Part shown: positions 7,206 through 15,632 of the stretch, one piece after another
Layout of the letters: each line of letters starts with the position of its first letter
How positions within the stretch are numbered: position 1 is the first letter of the stretch
Origin: Streptomyces sp. NBC_00247
GTDB lineage: Bacteria; Actinomycetota; Actinomycetes; Streptomycetales; Streptomycetaceae
Reading direction: 5' to 3'
DNA: 64,000 bases
Assembly (NCBI RefSeq): GCF_036188265.1
Contig: NZ_CP108093.1
Span: 4,608,001 to 4,672,000, forward strand
Notes under the pieces: model-generated
The model's database searches: none
Told to the model about the DNA's origin: nothing
Seen by the model: the letters and a program-made list of their open reading frames with translations, nothing else
Made by a program: the position numbers and the translations under genes

Positions 7206-7967
7206 ATGAGCACGACCCCGTTGACCGCAAGTCTGATCGACCTGGCTGCCCGAGGGCGGCTGCCGCTCCACCAGCACATGGACCAAGCCACCATCGCGTG
7301 GATCGGCGACAACAGACCCGACCTCCCGCCGACGCCGCAGCCGGCCATGCGTCCGCTGTCGCGGGAGCTCTTTCGAGGGGGTCTGCCCACCCGGTGGTGG
7401 ACCGACCCGCGCCTGTACACCTCGCTCCATGGCGTCCGACACGCCATGAGGACGGCGGCGCTGGCCGCCGTCCTCGCGGAGACGAGCGGCCTGGACGCCG
7501 CCGACACCACCACGACGATCATTGCCGCCGCCGTCCACGACTGCCAGAGACACAACGACAAGGACGATCGAGGACACGGCGACCGCGCGGCCATCTGGCT
7601 CGCGGCGAACGCCGACACCGTCTGGGCGCACTTCGGCCTCACCGCCACGCCGAAGCGGATCATCCAGGCGGCCACCGCCGTACGGTTGCACGACGTCCCG
7701 TACGAGGCGTTCAGCACCGACGACCGGACTGACCACGCCCGAGCTGAGCGCATCACCGATGTGGTCAAGGCCGCCGACGCCTTGGACCGCTACCGCCTGC
7801 CGAAGCTGAAGTGGTGGCCGGACGCGCGGTACGTCCGCGAGCCCGCCTTTGACCAAGCGCGCGGCCTCGCCTTCGACCTCGTCCTGGTCTCCGAGCGGGC
7901 CTACCTCGCCGGGGCCAACGGCATTGAGGCCGTCCGCTATGCACTCGCCGAGAAGGGCCTGGTCTGA
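7206..7967 (+). CDS. HD-domain phosphohydrolase
   Basis: The product has 253 residues. The metal-binding set H...HD...D is visible: LHGVRHAMRTAAL (about residue 75), AAAVHDCQRHNDKDDRGHG (about 112-130) and ERITDVVKAADALDRYR (about 180-196). The region between the HD and the last Asp has further His/Asp residues (HG.R). HD proteins hydrolyse phosphoesters of nucleotides, including cyclic nucleotides, dNTPs and (p)ppGpp. The gene starts 39 bases after the CYTH gene, and the next gene starts 2 bases after its stop, so these three are one transcription unit. If the CYTH protein makes or changes a triphosphate, the HD enzyme could remove the product. Confidence 0.8.
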   Translation: MSTTPLTASLIDLAARGRLPLHQHMDQATIAWIGDNRPDLPPTPQPAMRPLSRELFRGGLPTRWWTDPRLYTSLHGVRHAMRTAALAAVLAETSGLDAADTTTTIIAAAVHDCQRHNDKDDRGHGDRAAIWLAANADTVWAHFGLTATPKRIIQAATAVRLHDVPYEAFSTDDRTDHARAERITDVVKAADALDRYRLPKLKWWPDARYVREPAFDQARGLAFDLVLVSERAYLAGANGIEAVRYALAEKGLV

Positions 7968-7969
7968 CC

Positions 7970-9364
7970 ATGGACTTCGTCGACGCCTACCACCTGTGGG
8001 CCGATGCCCACGCCTTCTTCGACTCCACCCTCATCCCCAGCCACTCCGGCCACACCGACCCGCTCGCCACCCAGGCCGCAGACTGGGACCGGCGGCTCGC
8101 CGAGGAGACCCCGAACGGCCATCTGCTCCGGCAGAACGCCCTCTTCGACGCCCTCAGCGGAAACGGCAAGCTGCACCTGCTGCACGTCACCCACGCCCTG
8201 GAGGAGATCAGCCGGCAGGGGGTGCTCTACCCGTCGGGCGGCTGCCTCGTCGGAAGCATCTACTGCGCGCCGGTCACCGCGACCGACCAGGGGTTCCGCA
8301 TGCACAACCTGGGCTCGTACGTCCTGACCAAGGAAGCGCCGGCCTTCCTGGACAAGCTCGGCGTCACCGACCGCGTCCCCACCCCGCTGATCTTCGAGAT
8401 CGACACTCCGCCGCAGGCCTACCGTGGACTCGCTGGAGTGGACTATCTGCGGCTGGGCCTCATCCATCTGCAGATCTACAGCAACCTCGAATACCTGCTG
8501 AGCAAGAACGAGCGGCACCAGCTGCGCGAGACCGTCGTAGGCCGCGTCAAGAACTCGGCCTCATTTCTCGCCACCGCGGCGACCGTTGCCTACCAGGGCA
8601 CCCGCGTCGGCGCCGAGCCGTACCTCCGGCTGCTCGACGAGACGATCCCCCGCCTGCCCATCCTCGGATACCTGTACTTCGAGGCGGTCGCCGAATACCT
8701 GATGCTCCACTCAACCTCGCACCACACGCAGCGCCTCGCCGAGCTCGGCGAGCTGAACAACTGGCTGTACAAGGAGATGCTGTTCGCCTCCTTCCCCGCC
8801 ATGGCCGGCAAGTTCGACCTGGCGAGGTTCCGGCCTCGACCGAAGCAGCTGGCCGCGCTCCTCCACCGGGTCGATTCGACCATCGACACTACGCACGCGA
8901 GCTCGTACCTGGTCGAGCGGATCAGTTACCTCGTCGCCGCCCGCCTCTTCGCGCCCGGCGACGCCCCCGAAGCCTGGCACCGCACGCGCTGGGCGTTCGA
9001 CTCCCTCGCCACCCAGCTCGGCCCTCTGCTGGGCCACCTGATCCACCGGGAACTGCGCACCTTCGGCCGTTACCCCGACTTCTACTTCTACTTCGACCAG
9101 CACAAGGCGCTGCAAGCCTGGAACTACTGGAACCACATGGACATCGTCGCCCCGTTCAACGGCACGATGCCCAAAGGCGAGATCGGCATCAACCCGGCCT
9201 ACCCCAACCTCGACTACCGCGTCTGGCGCGCCGAGCAGGACGACGCCGGCCACCTCCACCCGGCCGAGGAGCTCTCGCTGACCATCGCCCCGCGCCTGGT
9301 GGACATCAAGTACACCCTCATGCGCAACAACCAGTGGACCGCCCCCGCGCCCAGCGCTGCCTGA
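7970..9364 (+). CDS. Protein of 464 residues, unrecognised family
   Basis: I do not recognise this protein. It has no signal peptide or transmembrane helix and begins 2 bases after the HD stop. Residues about 65-100 read LHLLHVTHALEEISRQGVLYPSGGCLVGSIYCAPV. The run H-x-T, then a helix ending in GxLxP, then a small-residue loop recalls the first half of an ADP-ribosyltransferase-like fold, but no full set of catalytic residues could be placed. The middle (150-330) is mainly helical. The C-terminus is rich in aromatic residues (RYPDFYFYFDQHKALQAWNYWNHMD) and could bind a substrate. It is likely the effector or the substrate-specific part of the cargo. Confidence 0.65.
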   Translation: MDFVDAYHLWADAHAFFDSTLIPSHSGHTDPLATQAADWDRRLAEETPNGHLLRQNALFDALSGNGKLHLLHVTHALEEISRQGVLYPSGGCLVGSIYCAPVTATDQGFRMHNLGSYVLTKEAPAFLDKLGVTDRVPTPLIFEIDTPPQAYRGLAGVDYLRLGLIHLQIYSNLEYLLSKNERHQLRETVVGRVKNSASFLATAATVAYQGTRVGAEPYLRLLDETIPRLPILGYLYFEAVAEYLMLHSTSHHTQRLAELGELNNWLYKEMLFASFPAMAGKFDLARFRPRPKQLAALLHRVDSTIDTTHASSYLVERISYLVAARLFAPGDAPEAWHRTRWAFDSLATQLGPLLGHLIHRELRTFGRYPDFYFYFDQHKALQAWNYWNHMDIVAPFNGTMPKGEIGINPAYPNLDYRVWRAEQDDAGHLHPAEELSLTIAPRLVDIKYTLMRNNQWTAPAPSAA

Positions 9365-9426
9365 TCCACCGCCGCCGCCTGCGGCCCACCACACCCCGAG
9401 CAACCTCACACGTTAGGAGACCCGTG

Positions 9427-10164
9427 ATGAGTTCCTCCGGCATGCCCTCCGTCGACCTCCTCGGCGAGCAGATCGCCTCCGTCCTCGCCGACCCCGCCAC
9501 CACCCACGGCCTCGCCCGTACCCTCCGGGCCGCCGCCAAGGAGATCGAACTCCACCGGTACCACCACTCCAGCCGCCGCGTCTGGCCCAACGGCCGGATC
9601 GACGACAAGCCCGCCAAGGTGCAGATCGGCGGCGGAGCCCACCGCATCGACGGCTTCCTCAATATCGACCTCGTCCCGCCGGCCGACCTGCTCTGGGACA
9701 TCCGCGAGGGCGTACCGCTCCAGGACGACAGCGTCGAAGAGATCTTCTCCGAGCATTTCCTGGAGCACATCGACTACCCGCGTTCGGCCAAGCAGTACGT
9801 CCGCGAGGCCCACCGCATCCTCGCGCAGGGCGGCCGGATCATCACCGGCGTCCCCGACGCCGCCTTCGCCCTGAGCCAGTACCCCGGCCCGCTCGACGCC
9901 ACCGACGAGACGATCGAGCGCTGGTACGCCAAGCGCGACTGCCGCGGCGACATCAACACGCGACTCGACCTCGTGAACCTCGTCTTCCGCGACCAGGAGG
10001 ACGACCCCACGTACACCCCGCACCTGTGGGCCTACGACCACGAGAAGCTCGTCCAGCTCTTCACCGAGGCCGGCTTCAACGCCGTTGAGCCCTGGACGTT
10101 CGACGCCACCATGGCCAACCCGAAACGCCGCTGGGGCAGCGTCTACGTCGTCGCCACGAAGTAA
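9427..10164 (+). CDS. Class I SAM-dependent methyltransferase
   Basis: The product has 245 residues from ATG 9427, which has AGGAG 8 bases upstream. Residues about 65-90 (KVQIGGGAHRIDGFLNIDL) replace the usual motif I, and LPLQDDSV-like and SEHFLEHI segments (about 100-118) and a post-motif GGRIITGVPD (about 140) are typical of the Methyltransf_11 group, many of which act on sugars or nucleotide-linked groups. The C-terminus (LWAYDHEKLVQLFTEAGF) completes the fold. It follows the 464-residue protein by 62 bases. The substrate is unknown. Confidence 0.75.
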   Translation: MSSSGMPSVDLLGEQIASVLADPATTHGLARTLRAAAKEIELHRYHHSSRRVWPNGRIDDKPAKVQIGGGAHRIDGFLNIDLVPPADLLWDIREGVPLQDDSVEEIFSEHFLEHIDYPRSAKQYVREAHRILAQGGRIITGVPDAAFALSQYPGPLDATDETIERWYAKRDCRGDINTRLDLVNLVFRDQEDDPTYTPHLWAYDHEKLVQLFTEAGFNAVEPWTFDATMANPKRRWGSVYVVATK

Positions 10165-10286
10165 CCCCTCAAGCAGCCCGCGAGGCCGAGACGCCCCCCG
10201 TCCCTAGCCGTCCCGACCTCGCGGGCCTCCACCCACGCCACAGCGCCCCGCACCCGCCCGGCCACGCCGCCGAGGGAGCCACCCGC

Positions 10287-10814
10287 ATGAACCAGGTCCC
10301 CCCGTCCATCAGCGAGCTGACCCTCCCCGCCACCCCCAACGCCGTCGCCTGGGCCCGCCGCCACACCGTCGACATCCTCCAGCGCTGGCGCTTCCCCGAC
10401 GAGGGGATCGAAGTCGCCCGACTCCTCGTCTCGGAACTGGCTACCAACGCGATCCAACACGCACACCCCGCGAATGCGTATGAAGCGGTCGCCCATTTCG
10501 TCGACAGCGGCACGATCGTGCTCATGCTCTGGCCCACCGACGGTGGCATCATCCTCGCGGTCAGCGACCCCGACCCGCGACCGCCGACACCTCGCACCAG
10601 TGACGCCAGCGCCACCGGGGGCCGCGGACTCGTCCTCATCCAGACCATGGCCAAGCGCTGGGGCTACACCCCCACGCAGACACACCCCGGGAAGATCGTC
10701 TGGGCAGAGGTTCCCGCTCGTCCCAGCAGCGCCCAGGGTGAGTCAGGGTTTGGCGGCCGACAGGTCGCTCCGATGCCCATCGGGCGAGTCCTGACCGGCC
10801 TGCGCGAGCTGTAG
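10287..10814 (+). CDS. RsbW-like ATP-binding regulator (HATPase_c_2)
   Basis: The product has 175 residues. The N-box SELATNAIQHA (about residue 50) and glycine-rich segment GGRGLVLIQTMAKRWG (about 112-127) identify the anti-sigma/serine-kinase-like GHKL fold. The G1 box is AVSDPDPRPP. Streptomyces carry dozens of such proteins, which bind sigma factors or anti-anti-sigma proteins. No cognate anti-anti-sigma gene is adjacent. It follows the methyltransferase by 122 bases and precedes the convergent integrase, so it may be the last cargo gene or a separate unit. Confidence 0.8.
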   Translation: MNQVPPSISELTLPATPNAVAWARRHTVDILQRWRFPDEGIEVARLLVSELATNAIQHAHPANAYEAVAHFVDSGTIVLMLWPTDGGIILAVSDPDPRPPTPRTSDASATGGRGLVLIQTMAKRWGYTPTQTHPGKIVWAEVPARPSSAQGESGFGGRQVAPMPIGRVLTGLREL

Positions 10815-11046
10815 TCGAACCAACCGACTGTGGCATCGTGCAGCAACGGCAAGGCCCGGGACCCGTGAGCCTGCTGCCGACCGCTATGAGCATGGCAGGG
10901 AGCGCTATTCGCCGCCAGCTTCGCCGAGCGGGCGCGCAAGCCTCTGATCAGCGTAAACGAGATTCGGTGGCACAGCCCAGCACCAGCTGGGATGATCTTC
11001 CAATTCCTCGGAATGCGTAGGTCGTTGTAGGGCCACCGGGCGTCCT

Positions 11047-12306
11047 TCAAGCGCTGACCAACCGCAGGCCGTGATCGGACGGCGGGCGGCCTCCCATGGC
11101 CGCCTGCACGGCGGCGCTGATGTCCGAGTCGAGCGACCGGGCCAGGTGACCGTAGCGGTCGATCGTCGTCTGGATCGACTCGTGGCCCAGCCGGGCCTGG
11201 ATCGCCGGTAGGGGGATGTTCGCGGCCACCAGCCAGGCGACGTGGCTGTGCCGTAGGTCGTGGATCCGAGGCCGGCGGGGGAGGCCGGTTTCCATCGCGG
11301 CAGCGACGGCGGGTATCCATTTCCGGTTGTAGAAGTTCGAATGCCTCCATGCTTTGCCTGTCGGCGTGCGGAAGAGGAACGCCTCCGGTGGCATCCCCTG
11401 CTTCAGCCTCCGGGCAAGGTCCACCTGCGTCGGGGCGAGCGCGACCAGACGGCGTGCTTTCCTCGTCTTCGGGGGCCCGAGGAAGAACGAGGTCTGCGCG
11501 CCCCTGGGCGACCTCTTCCAGGCCCTCTGGACGTTGACCGTCGGCCCGGGGCTGCCCAGCCGGAGATCTTGTACCTGGAGGGCCGTAGCCTCGCCCCACC
11601 GCATGCCGGTACCGATCAGCCAGTCGGCGAGGTCTCGCGCCGCGGGGTCGGTGAGGTGCTTGCGGAGGAGTTGGTACTCCTCCTGCTCCAGGAAGACCAT
11701 CTCCTCGGACGTCCCGTCGTCGACACGAGGAAGGCGGGTGTTCGCGCAGCAGTTCTTGGTGCGCAGTGGGGGATCGGCATCGATCGCTGCCTGCACGATG
11801 CACCACAGCAGGCCGTGCCGATTGGCCGTGGACTTCGGCGAGGCCGGCCGACGGACCCACCGCCCTGGCTTCGCGTCCGGCTGGCCCGCTTCCTGAAGCC
11901 GAACCCAGTCCTGGACGTCGTCAGCCGTGATGTTCCCGATCGTGGCCGGCATCACCAGTCCCGATCGGGTGGTGTGCACCATGAGGGAGATGTGCCGGTC
12001 CACCTCGCGCCGGTAGTCGTCCCGGGTCCGCGGGTCGATACCGGTGAGCCGGTCGACGTAGCGCCGGGCCCAGTCGGTCAGGGGCACGTCGTCGGGGTCC
12101 TGCTCGGGCTCGACGAAGCCCTGACCGGGAATCCACCCGTAGGGCCACTGCTGCTTGTGGGCGTCGACGAGCTTCCTGAACGTGTCCGCCTGCTCGGGGT
12201 CCTCGAACCTCTCGGCTTCCCAGGTGCCGCTGCGCCCTCCCTGGAGCCAGCGGACCTGGAAACTCGCCGTACCGTCCTTGCGGACCCGCTCCCTGATCGT
12301 TGCCAT
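11047..12306 (-). CDS. int: Tyrosine site-specific integrase
   Basis: The product has 419 residues from ATG 12306 (MATIRERVRK); a longer frame from 12417 would begin inside the att region and is not favoured. The N-terminal 50 residues form an arm-binding type domain (TASFQVRWLQGG). Catalytic residues are placed at R236 (GTGMRWGEA), probably K281, H349 and R352 (HDLRHSHVAWL), H375 (LGHESIQTT) and Y385 (DRYGHL), so the enzyme looks active. It catalyses integration and excision between attP and the tRNA-His attB. No excisionase gene is visible next to it; the XRE gene at the far side may not do this job. Confidence 0.93.
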   Translation of the reverse strand: MATIRERVRKDGTASFQVRWLQGGRSGTWEAERFEDPEQADTFRKLVDAHKQQWPYGWIPGQGFVEPEQDPDDVPLTDWARRYVDRLTGIDPRTRDDYRREVDRHISLMVHTTRSGLVMPATIGNITADDVQDWVRLQEAGQPDAKPGRWVRRPASPKSTANRHGLLWCIVQAAIDADPPLRTKNCCANTRLPRVDDGTSEEMVFLEQEEYQLLRKHLTDPAARDLADWLIGTGMRWGEATALQVQDLRLGSPGPTVNVQRAWKRSPRGAQTSFFLGPPKTRKARRLVALAPTQVDLARRLKQGMPPEAFLFRTPTGKAWRHSNFYNRKWIPAVAAAMETGLPRRPRIHDLRHSHVAWLVAANIPLPAIQARLGHESIQTTIDRYGHLARSLDSDISAAVQAAMGGRPPSDHGLRLVSA

Positions 12307-12370
12307 GGCGCAGACGGTAGGTCGAAAATCCGGCCGCGTTTGGCCGTGGTTTGGCCAGCCTGGAACACGA

Positions 12371-12411
12371 AGAAGCCCCTGACCTGCGTTTCCGCAGATC
12401 AGGGGCTTCCC
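12371..12411 (-). terminator. Hairpin downstream of tRNA-His
   Basis: GAAGCCCCTGA (12371) and TCAGGGGCTTC (12401) form an 11-base perfect stem, extended inward by CTGCG/CGCAG around a short loop. It lies just past the 3' end of the tRNA on the minus strand and ahead of int, so it ends the tRNA transcript. Confidence 0.75.
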
Positions 12412-12418
12412 CTTCAAG

Positions 12419-12492
12419 GGTGAGTAACGGGACTCGAACCCGCGACATCCTGGACCACAACCAGGTGCTCTACCGTCTGAGCTATACCCACC
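12419..12492 (-). tRNA. tRNA-His (anticodon GTG), integration site
   Basis: The minus strand reads GGTGGGTATAGC at the 5' end, an anticodon arm CCTGG-TTGTGGT-CCAGG with anticodon GTG, and a T arm GCGGGTTCGAGTCCCGT. The acceptor strands GTGGGTA and TACTCAC pair with one G-T wobble. The extra G at -1 opposite the discriminator C is the histidine identity element. CCA is not encoded. The gene is intact, as expected when an element restores the tRNA 3' end on integration. Confidence 0.95.
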
Positions 12493-12589
12493 ACGTTCGT
12501 CCGGGCGTTTCCGACCGGCCGAGAAAAAGTGTACAGGGTTTTCGAGGGTGCTCGCGCCACCTTTTCGCGACCCCCTCCGCAGCCCCGTC

Positions 12590-12611
12590 CACGGGCCCTT
12601 CCGGGCCCGTG
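12590..12611 (-). terminator. Terminator after orn
   Basis: CACGGGCCC (12590) pairs with GGGCCCGTG (12603) as a 9-base perfect stem with a TTCC loop. It lies 25 bases beyond the orn stop on the minus strand. Confidence 0.7.
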
Positions 12612-12635
12612 ATCAGGGGGTTCTGCGGGGCGCGG

Positions 12636-13241
12636 CTACTGCTCGGGGCGCACCACGTGGCGCGCGGCGATCTCCTTGGCGTGGTCCGAGTCCGGGCCGG
12701 GCTGGGGCACGAAGACGGCCTCGCGGTAGTAGCGCAGCTCCGCGATGGATTCGCGGATGTCGGCGAGCGCCCGGTGGTTGCCACTCTTGGTCGGGCTGTT
12801 GAAGTACGCCTTCGGGAACCAGCGCCGGGCCAGCTCCTTGACCGAGGAGACGTCGACGATGCGGTAGTGGAGGTACCCCTCCAGCGCCTGCATGTCGCGC
12901 GCGAGGAAGCCGCGGTCGGTGCCGACGGAGTTTCCGCAGAGCGGGGCCTTGCCCGGCTCCTTCACGTGCTCGCGCACGTACGCCAGCACCTGGGCCTCGG
13001 CGTCGGCCAGGGTGGTGCCCCCGGCCAGCTCGTCCAGGAGGCCCGAGGTGGTGTGCATCCGCCGCACCACCTCGGGCATGGTCTCCAGGGCCGCGTCCGG
13101 CGGGCGGATCACGATGTCCACCCCTTCGCCGAGCACGTTCAACTCCGAGTCGGTGACCAGAGCCGCCACCTCGACGAGTGCGTCGTCCGTCAACGAGAGT
13201 CCGGTCATCTCGCAGTCGATCCATACCATGCGGTCGTTCAT
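12636..13241 (-). CDS. orn: Oligoribonuclease
   Basis: The product has 201 residues from MNDRMVWIDCEMTGL. It has the DEDDh exonuclease set: D and E in WIDCEMTGL, GNSVGTDRGFLARDM in motif II, and HRALADIRESIAELRYYR with the His and Asp of motif III. It degrades 2-5-mer RNAs and pGpG to mononucleotides, so it also affects c-di-GMP turnover. In Streptomyces it lies directly downstream of adpA, as here (10-base gap), and loss of orn is known to delay development. The start at 13241 is preferred over 13262 because the extra residues (MPRRVGP) are not conserved in family members that I recall. Confidence 0.95.
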   Translation of the reverse strand: MNDRMVWIDCEMTGLSLTDDALVEVAALVTDSELNVLGEGVDIVIRPPDAALETMPEVVRRMHTTSGLLDELAGGTTLADAEAQVLAYVREHVKEPGKAPLCGNSVGTDRGFLARDMQALEGYLHYRIVDVSSVKELARRWFPKAYFNSPTKSGNHRALADIRESIAELRYYREAVFVPQPGPDSDHAKEIAARHVVRPEQ

Positions 13242-13251
13242 GGGCCCCACC

Positions 13252-14472
13252 CTACGGGGCACTCCGCTGTCCCGGCAGGGCCGGGCGCCCGCCGGCGTAT
13301 CCGTCCGGACCCCGGTCCGGACGGTCCGGGAGGACGGGTGCCCCCGGGGAGGCCGCGAACGCGGCCAGTCCCGCGGAACCGCCCGGCATTCTGCGGACCG
13401 ACGACGAGACCTGTGCCGGCACCACGGCGTCGACCGCTCCCGCCTCCGGACCCGAACCCGGGCGGCGGGCCCGGTAGGCGCCCCGGTACGCGGCGGGGGA
13501 GGAGCCGAGCTGGCGGCGGAAGTGGCCGCGCAGCGCCACCGGCGAACGGAAGCCGCAGCGACCCGCGACCTCGTCCACCGAGTAGTCCGACGTCTCCAGC
13601 AGCCGCTGCGCCTGGAGCACCCGCTGGGTGATCAGCCACTGGAGCGGCGCACTGCCGGTGAGCGAACGGAAGCGCCGGTCGAACGTGCGGCGGCTCATGT
13701 AGGCGCGGGCCGCCAGTGTCTCCACGTCGAACTGCTCGTGCAGGTGCTCCAGGGCCCAGGCCACGACCTCGGCGAGCGGGTCGGAGCCGATCTCTTCGGG
13801 TAAAGACCTGTCGAGGTAGCGCTCCTGACCGCCGCTGCGGCGCGGCGGCACCACCAGCCGTCGGGCCAGCGCTCCGGCGGCCTCCGTGCCGTGGTCCGTA
13901 CGCACGATGTGCAGGCAGAGGTCGATCCCGGCGGCCGTACCCGCCGAGGTGAGGACGTCCCCGTCGTCGACGAAGAGCTCGCGCGGATCGACGTGCACCG
14001 ACGGATAGCGCTTGGCCAGCGTCGGCGCGTACATCCAGTGCGTCGTCGCCGGACGGCCGTCCAGCAGGCCGGCGGCGGCGAGCACGAAGGCCCCCGTGCA
14101 GAGCCCGACGATGCGGGCGCCCTCCTCGTGGGCGCGGCGCAGCGCGTCGAGCGCCTCGACCGGCGGCGGCGAGGTGATCGAGCGCCAGGCGGGCACCACC
14201 ACGGTGCCTGCCCTGCTGATCGCCTCCAGGCCGTACGGCGCGGTGAGTTCGAGACCGCCGGTGGTGCGCAGCGGTCCCTCCTCGCCACCGCAGACCAGCA
14301 GTCGGTAACGCGGTACGCCCGCGTCCTGCCGGTCGATGCCGAAGACGGAGAGCGGGATGGAGCTCTCGAAGATCGGGCCACCGCTGAACAGCAGTACGGC
14401 TACGACTTCCCGGCGTCGCCGCCCGGCCAACTTCCGTGCGGCCTCCGTTGCGGATGCGGAGTCCTGGCTCAT
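13252..14472 (-). CDS. adpA: AdpA, master regulator of development and antibiotics
   Basis: The product has 406 residues. Residues about 25-200 are a DJ-1/PfpI-like (GATase1-like) domain (LLFSGGPIFESSIPLSVFG, IVGLCTGAFVLAAAGLLDGR) used for dimerisation. Residues about 235-335 are an AraC/XylS DNA-binding domain with two helix-turn-helices (LAARAYMSRRTFDRRF, DEVAGRCGFRSPVALRGHF). The C-terminal 70 residues are low-complexity. Leu224 is encoded by TTA at 13801-13803, so translation needs the bldA tRNA, as known for adpA in Streptomyces. AdpA activates hundreds of genes for aerial growth and secondary metabolism. The gene forms a likely operon with orn. Confidence 0.97.
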   Translation of the reverse strand: MSQDSASATEAARKLAGRRRREVVAVLLFSGGPIFESSIPLSVFGIDRQDAGVPRYRLLVCGGEEGPLRTTGGLELTAPYGLEAISRAGTVVVPAWRSITSPPPVEALDALRRAHEEGARIVGLCTGAFVLAAAGLLDGRPATTHWMYAPTLAKRYPSVHVDPRELFVDDGDVLTSAGTAAGIDLCLHIVRTDHGTEAAGALARRLVVPPRRSGGQERYLDRSLPEEIGSDPLAEVVAWALEHLHEQFDVETLAARAYMSRRTFDRRFRSLTGSAPLQWLITQRVLQAQRLLETSDYSVDEVAGRCGFRSPVALRGHFRRQLGSSPAAYRGAYRARRPGSGPEAGAVDAVVPAQVSSSVRRMPGGSAGLAAFAASPGAPVLPDRPDRGPDGYAGGRPALPGQRSAP

Positions 14473-15632
14473 GACGCTAAGCCCCCCTCGGTGTTCGCGT
14501 CTCCCTGGTCCCTACAGGCCTGTCGCTCCTGCACGTGTCCCCTCGGTGCCGCACGTGTCCCCAGTGCTCGATTCCAAGATCGAACCTACTGCGTCCCGCG
14601 ATGCCGAATTGACACGTTCCCTCACCGGCTCAATGTCGACAAGGCAACGTGGCGTGAAGCGTTCGATCACGAAGCGTTCCACTCGCGAGCGGCACTGTGA
14701 AGTGCGCGTCGCGATCATGGCCCGTCCGCGTCGGGTGAAAGCGTACCGCGCGGTCCGTTCCTGCCTGGTGACAAGTGCGAATGAGGGGCACATCGCCAAG
14801 GTTTCGGCGCAGATGTGAAGTTGGCTCAAAAGAGACGGTCGCGTGCGCGCGATTCGGTCATGCTCCGGCGCGCTCCCCGCGCACTCGGGACGCTTTCCCT
14901 CGCGCCCCTCGCGCACCTGCGAGGTAGCCCGCGGGCGGGTGCGTGCTCCGCCGTGGACCGCCGGCGGGAGCGCGGACGGAAGAGGACCGGAGAGCGGGCG
15001 CGAGCCCGGTGGGCCAACGGATTCACCGGCGCACGCAAGGAATTCGCTTGCGCCGGGTGCGCCTGTCCGTGCGCCCTCCCGCGCTCGTGGCCGGCCTGGC
15101 ACGGAACGGCGGGACGGCGCCGGATGCCGGCGGTCGCCACGCGCACGCTCCGGTTGCGAACTCCGGCGCGACGGAGCGGCCGCCGATGGCCCGAGATGGC
15201 CAACAGGTGGCGTTCCATGGGTCAGTACGAGGCATGCGTCGTGGGCCGGAGCCTCTCCCCGGCCCATACCGACGCGTCGGAAAAACGGGGCGACGGGCGC
15301 GTGTGGCCGCGGAACGCTCCGTGTAGAGGGCAACCGGCATTGCCATCCGCCCTCGCCTCGTGCATGCTCCCCCAGAGCGCGTCACGTGCTTTGCGGCGGT
15401 CTGGGCAGTGGAGGAGTGGCGCCGTACCCTTGGGGGTAAAGGGTTGGAAAGATGATTCCCGGACAAGGGCCCGACAGTGGCCCGGGGCAACAGCCCCGGA
15501 CAACCGTCGTCGGACCGGGGTGCCGGGTGGTCGTCGGACGCACGTCGCCAGTCCCGCACACCCGCGCCCCGCAGTCGAGTACGTCCCCCTAGCCGTTCCC
15601 TCCTCACGAGGACTCTCTTCGCCGAGACACCG
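14473..15632. promoter_or_regulatory. Long adpA/usp divergent control region
   Basis: There is no credible gene in these 1,160 bases; the frames present are mostly Arg-rich shadows. Two tandem copies of GCACGTGTCCCC lie at 14531 and 14551, 20 bases apart (two helical turns) and about 60-90 bases upstream of adpA, each with a CACGTG palindrome. Streptomyces adpA promoters are long and bound by several regulators, including AdpA itself, so this length is expected. The usp side near 15600 has no clear palindrome. Confidence 0.55.

Larger units (their letters stand above)
1..12426. mobile_element. Integrative element at tRNA-His, right part only
   Basis: A tyrosine recombinase gene is read toward the left and begins 113 bases from the 3' end of an intact tRNA-His, the usual layout of actinomycete integrative elements and prophage-like elements that use a tRNA 3' end as attB. 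Everything to the left looks foreign: an XRE repressor, a Rep/DnaC-type replication pair, Nudix genes and a nucleotide-enzyme cargo. To the right the order orn-adpA is core chromosome. The left attachment site should be a partial copy of the tRNA 3' end; I found none inside the window, so the element probably extends past base 1. No transfer or structural phage genes are visible in the part seen. Confidence 0.75.

Noticed and set aside
14473..15632. Genes in the adpA leader (several frames over 100 codons)
   Set aside because: All are Arg-rich frames without ribosome sites or family patterns.
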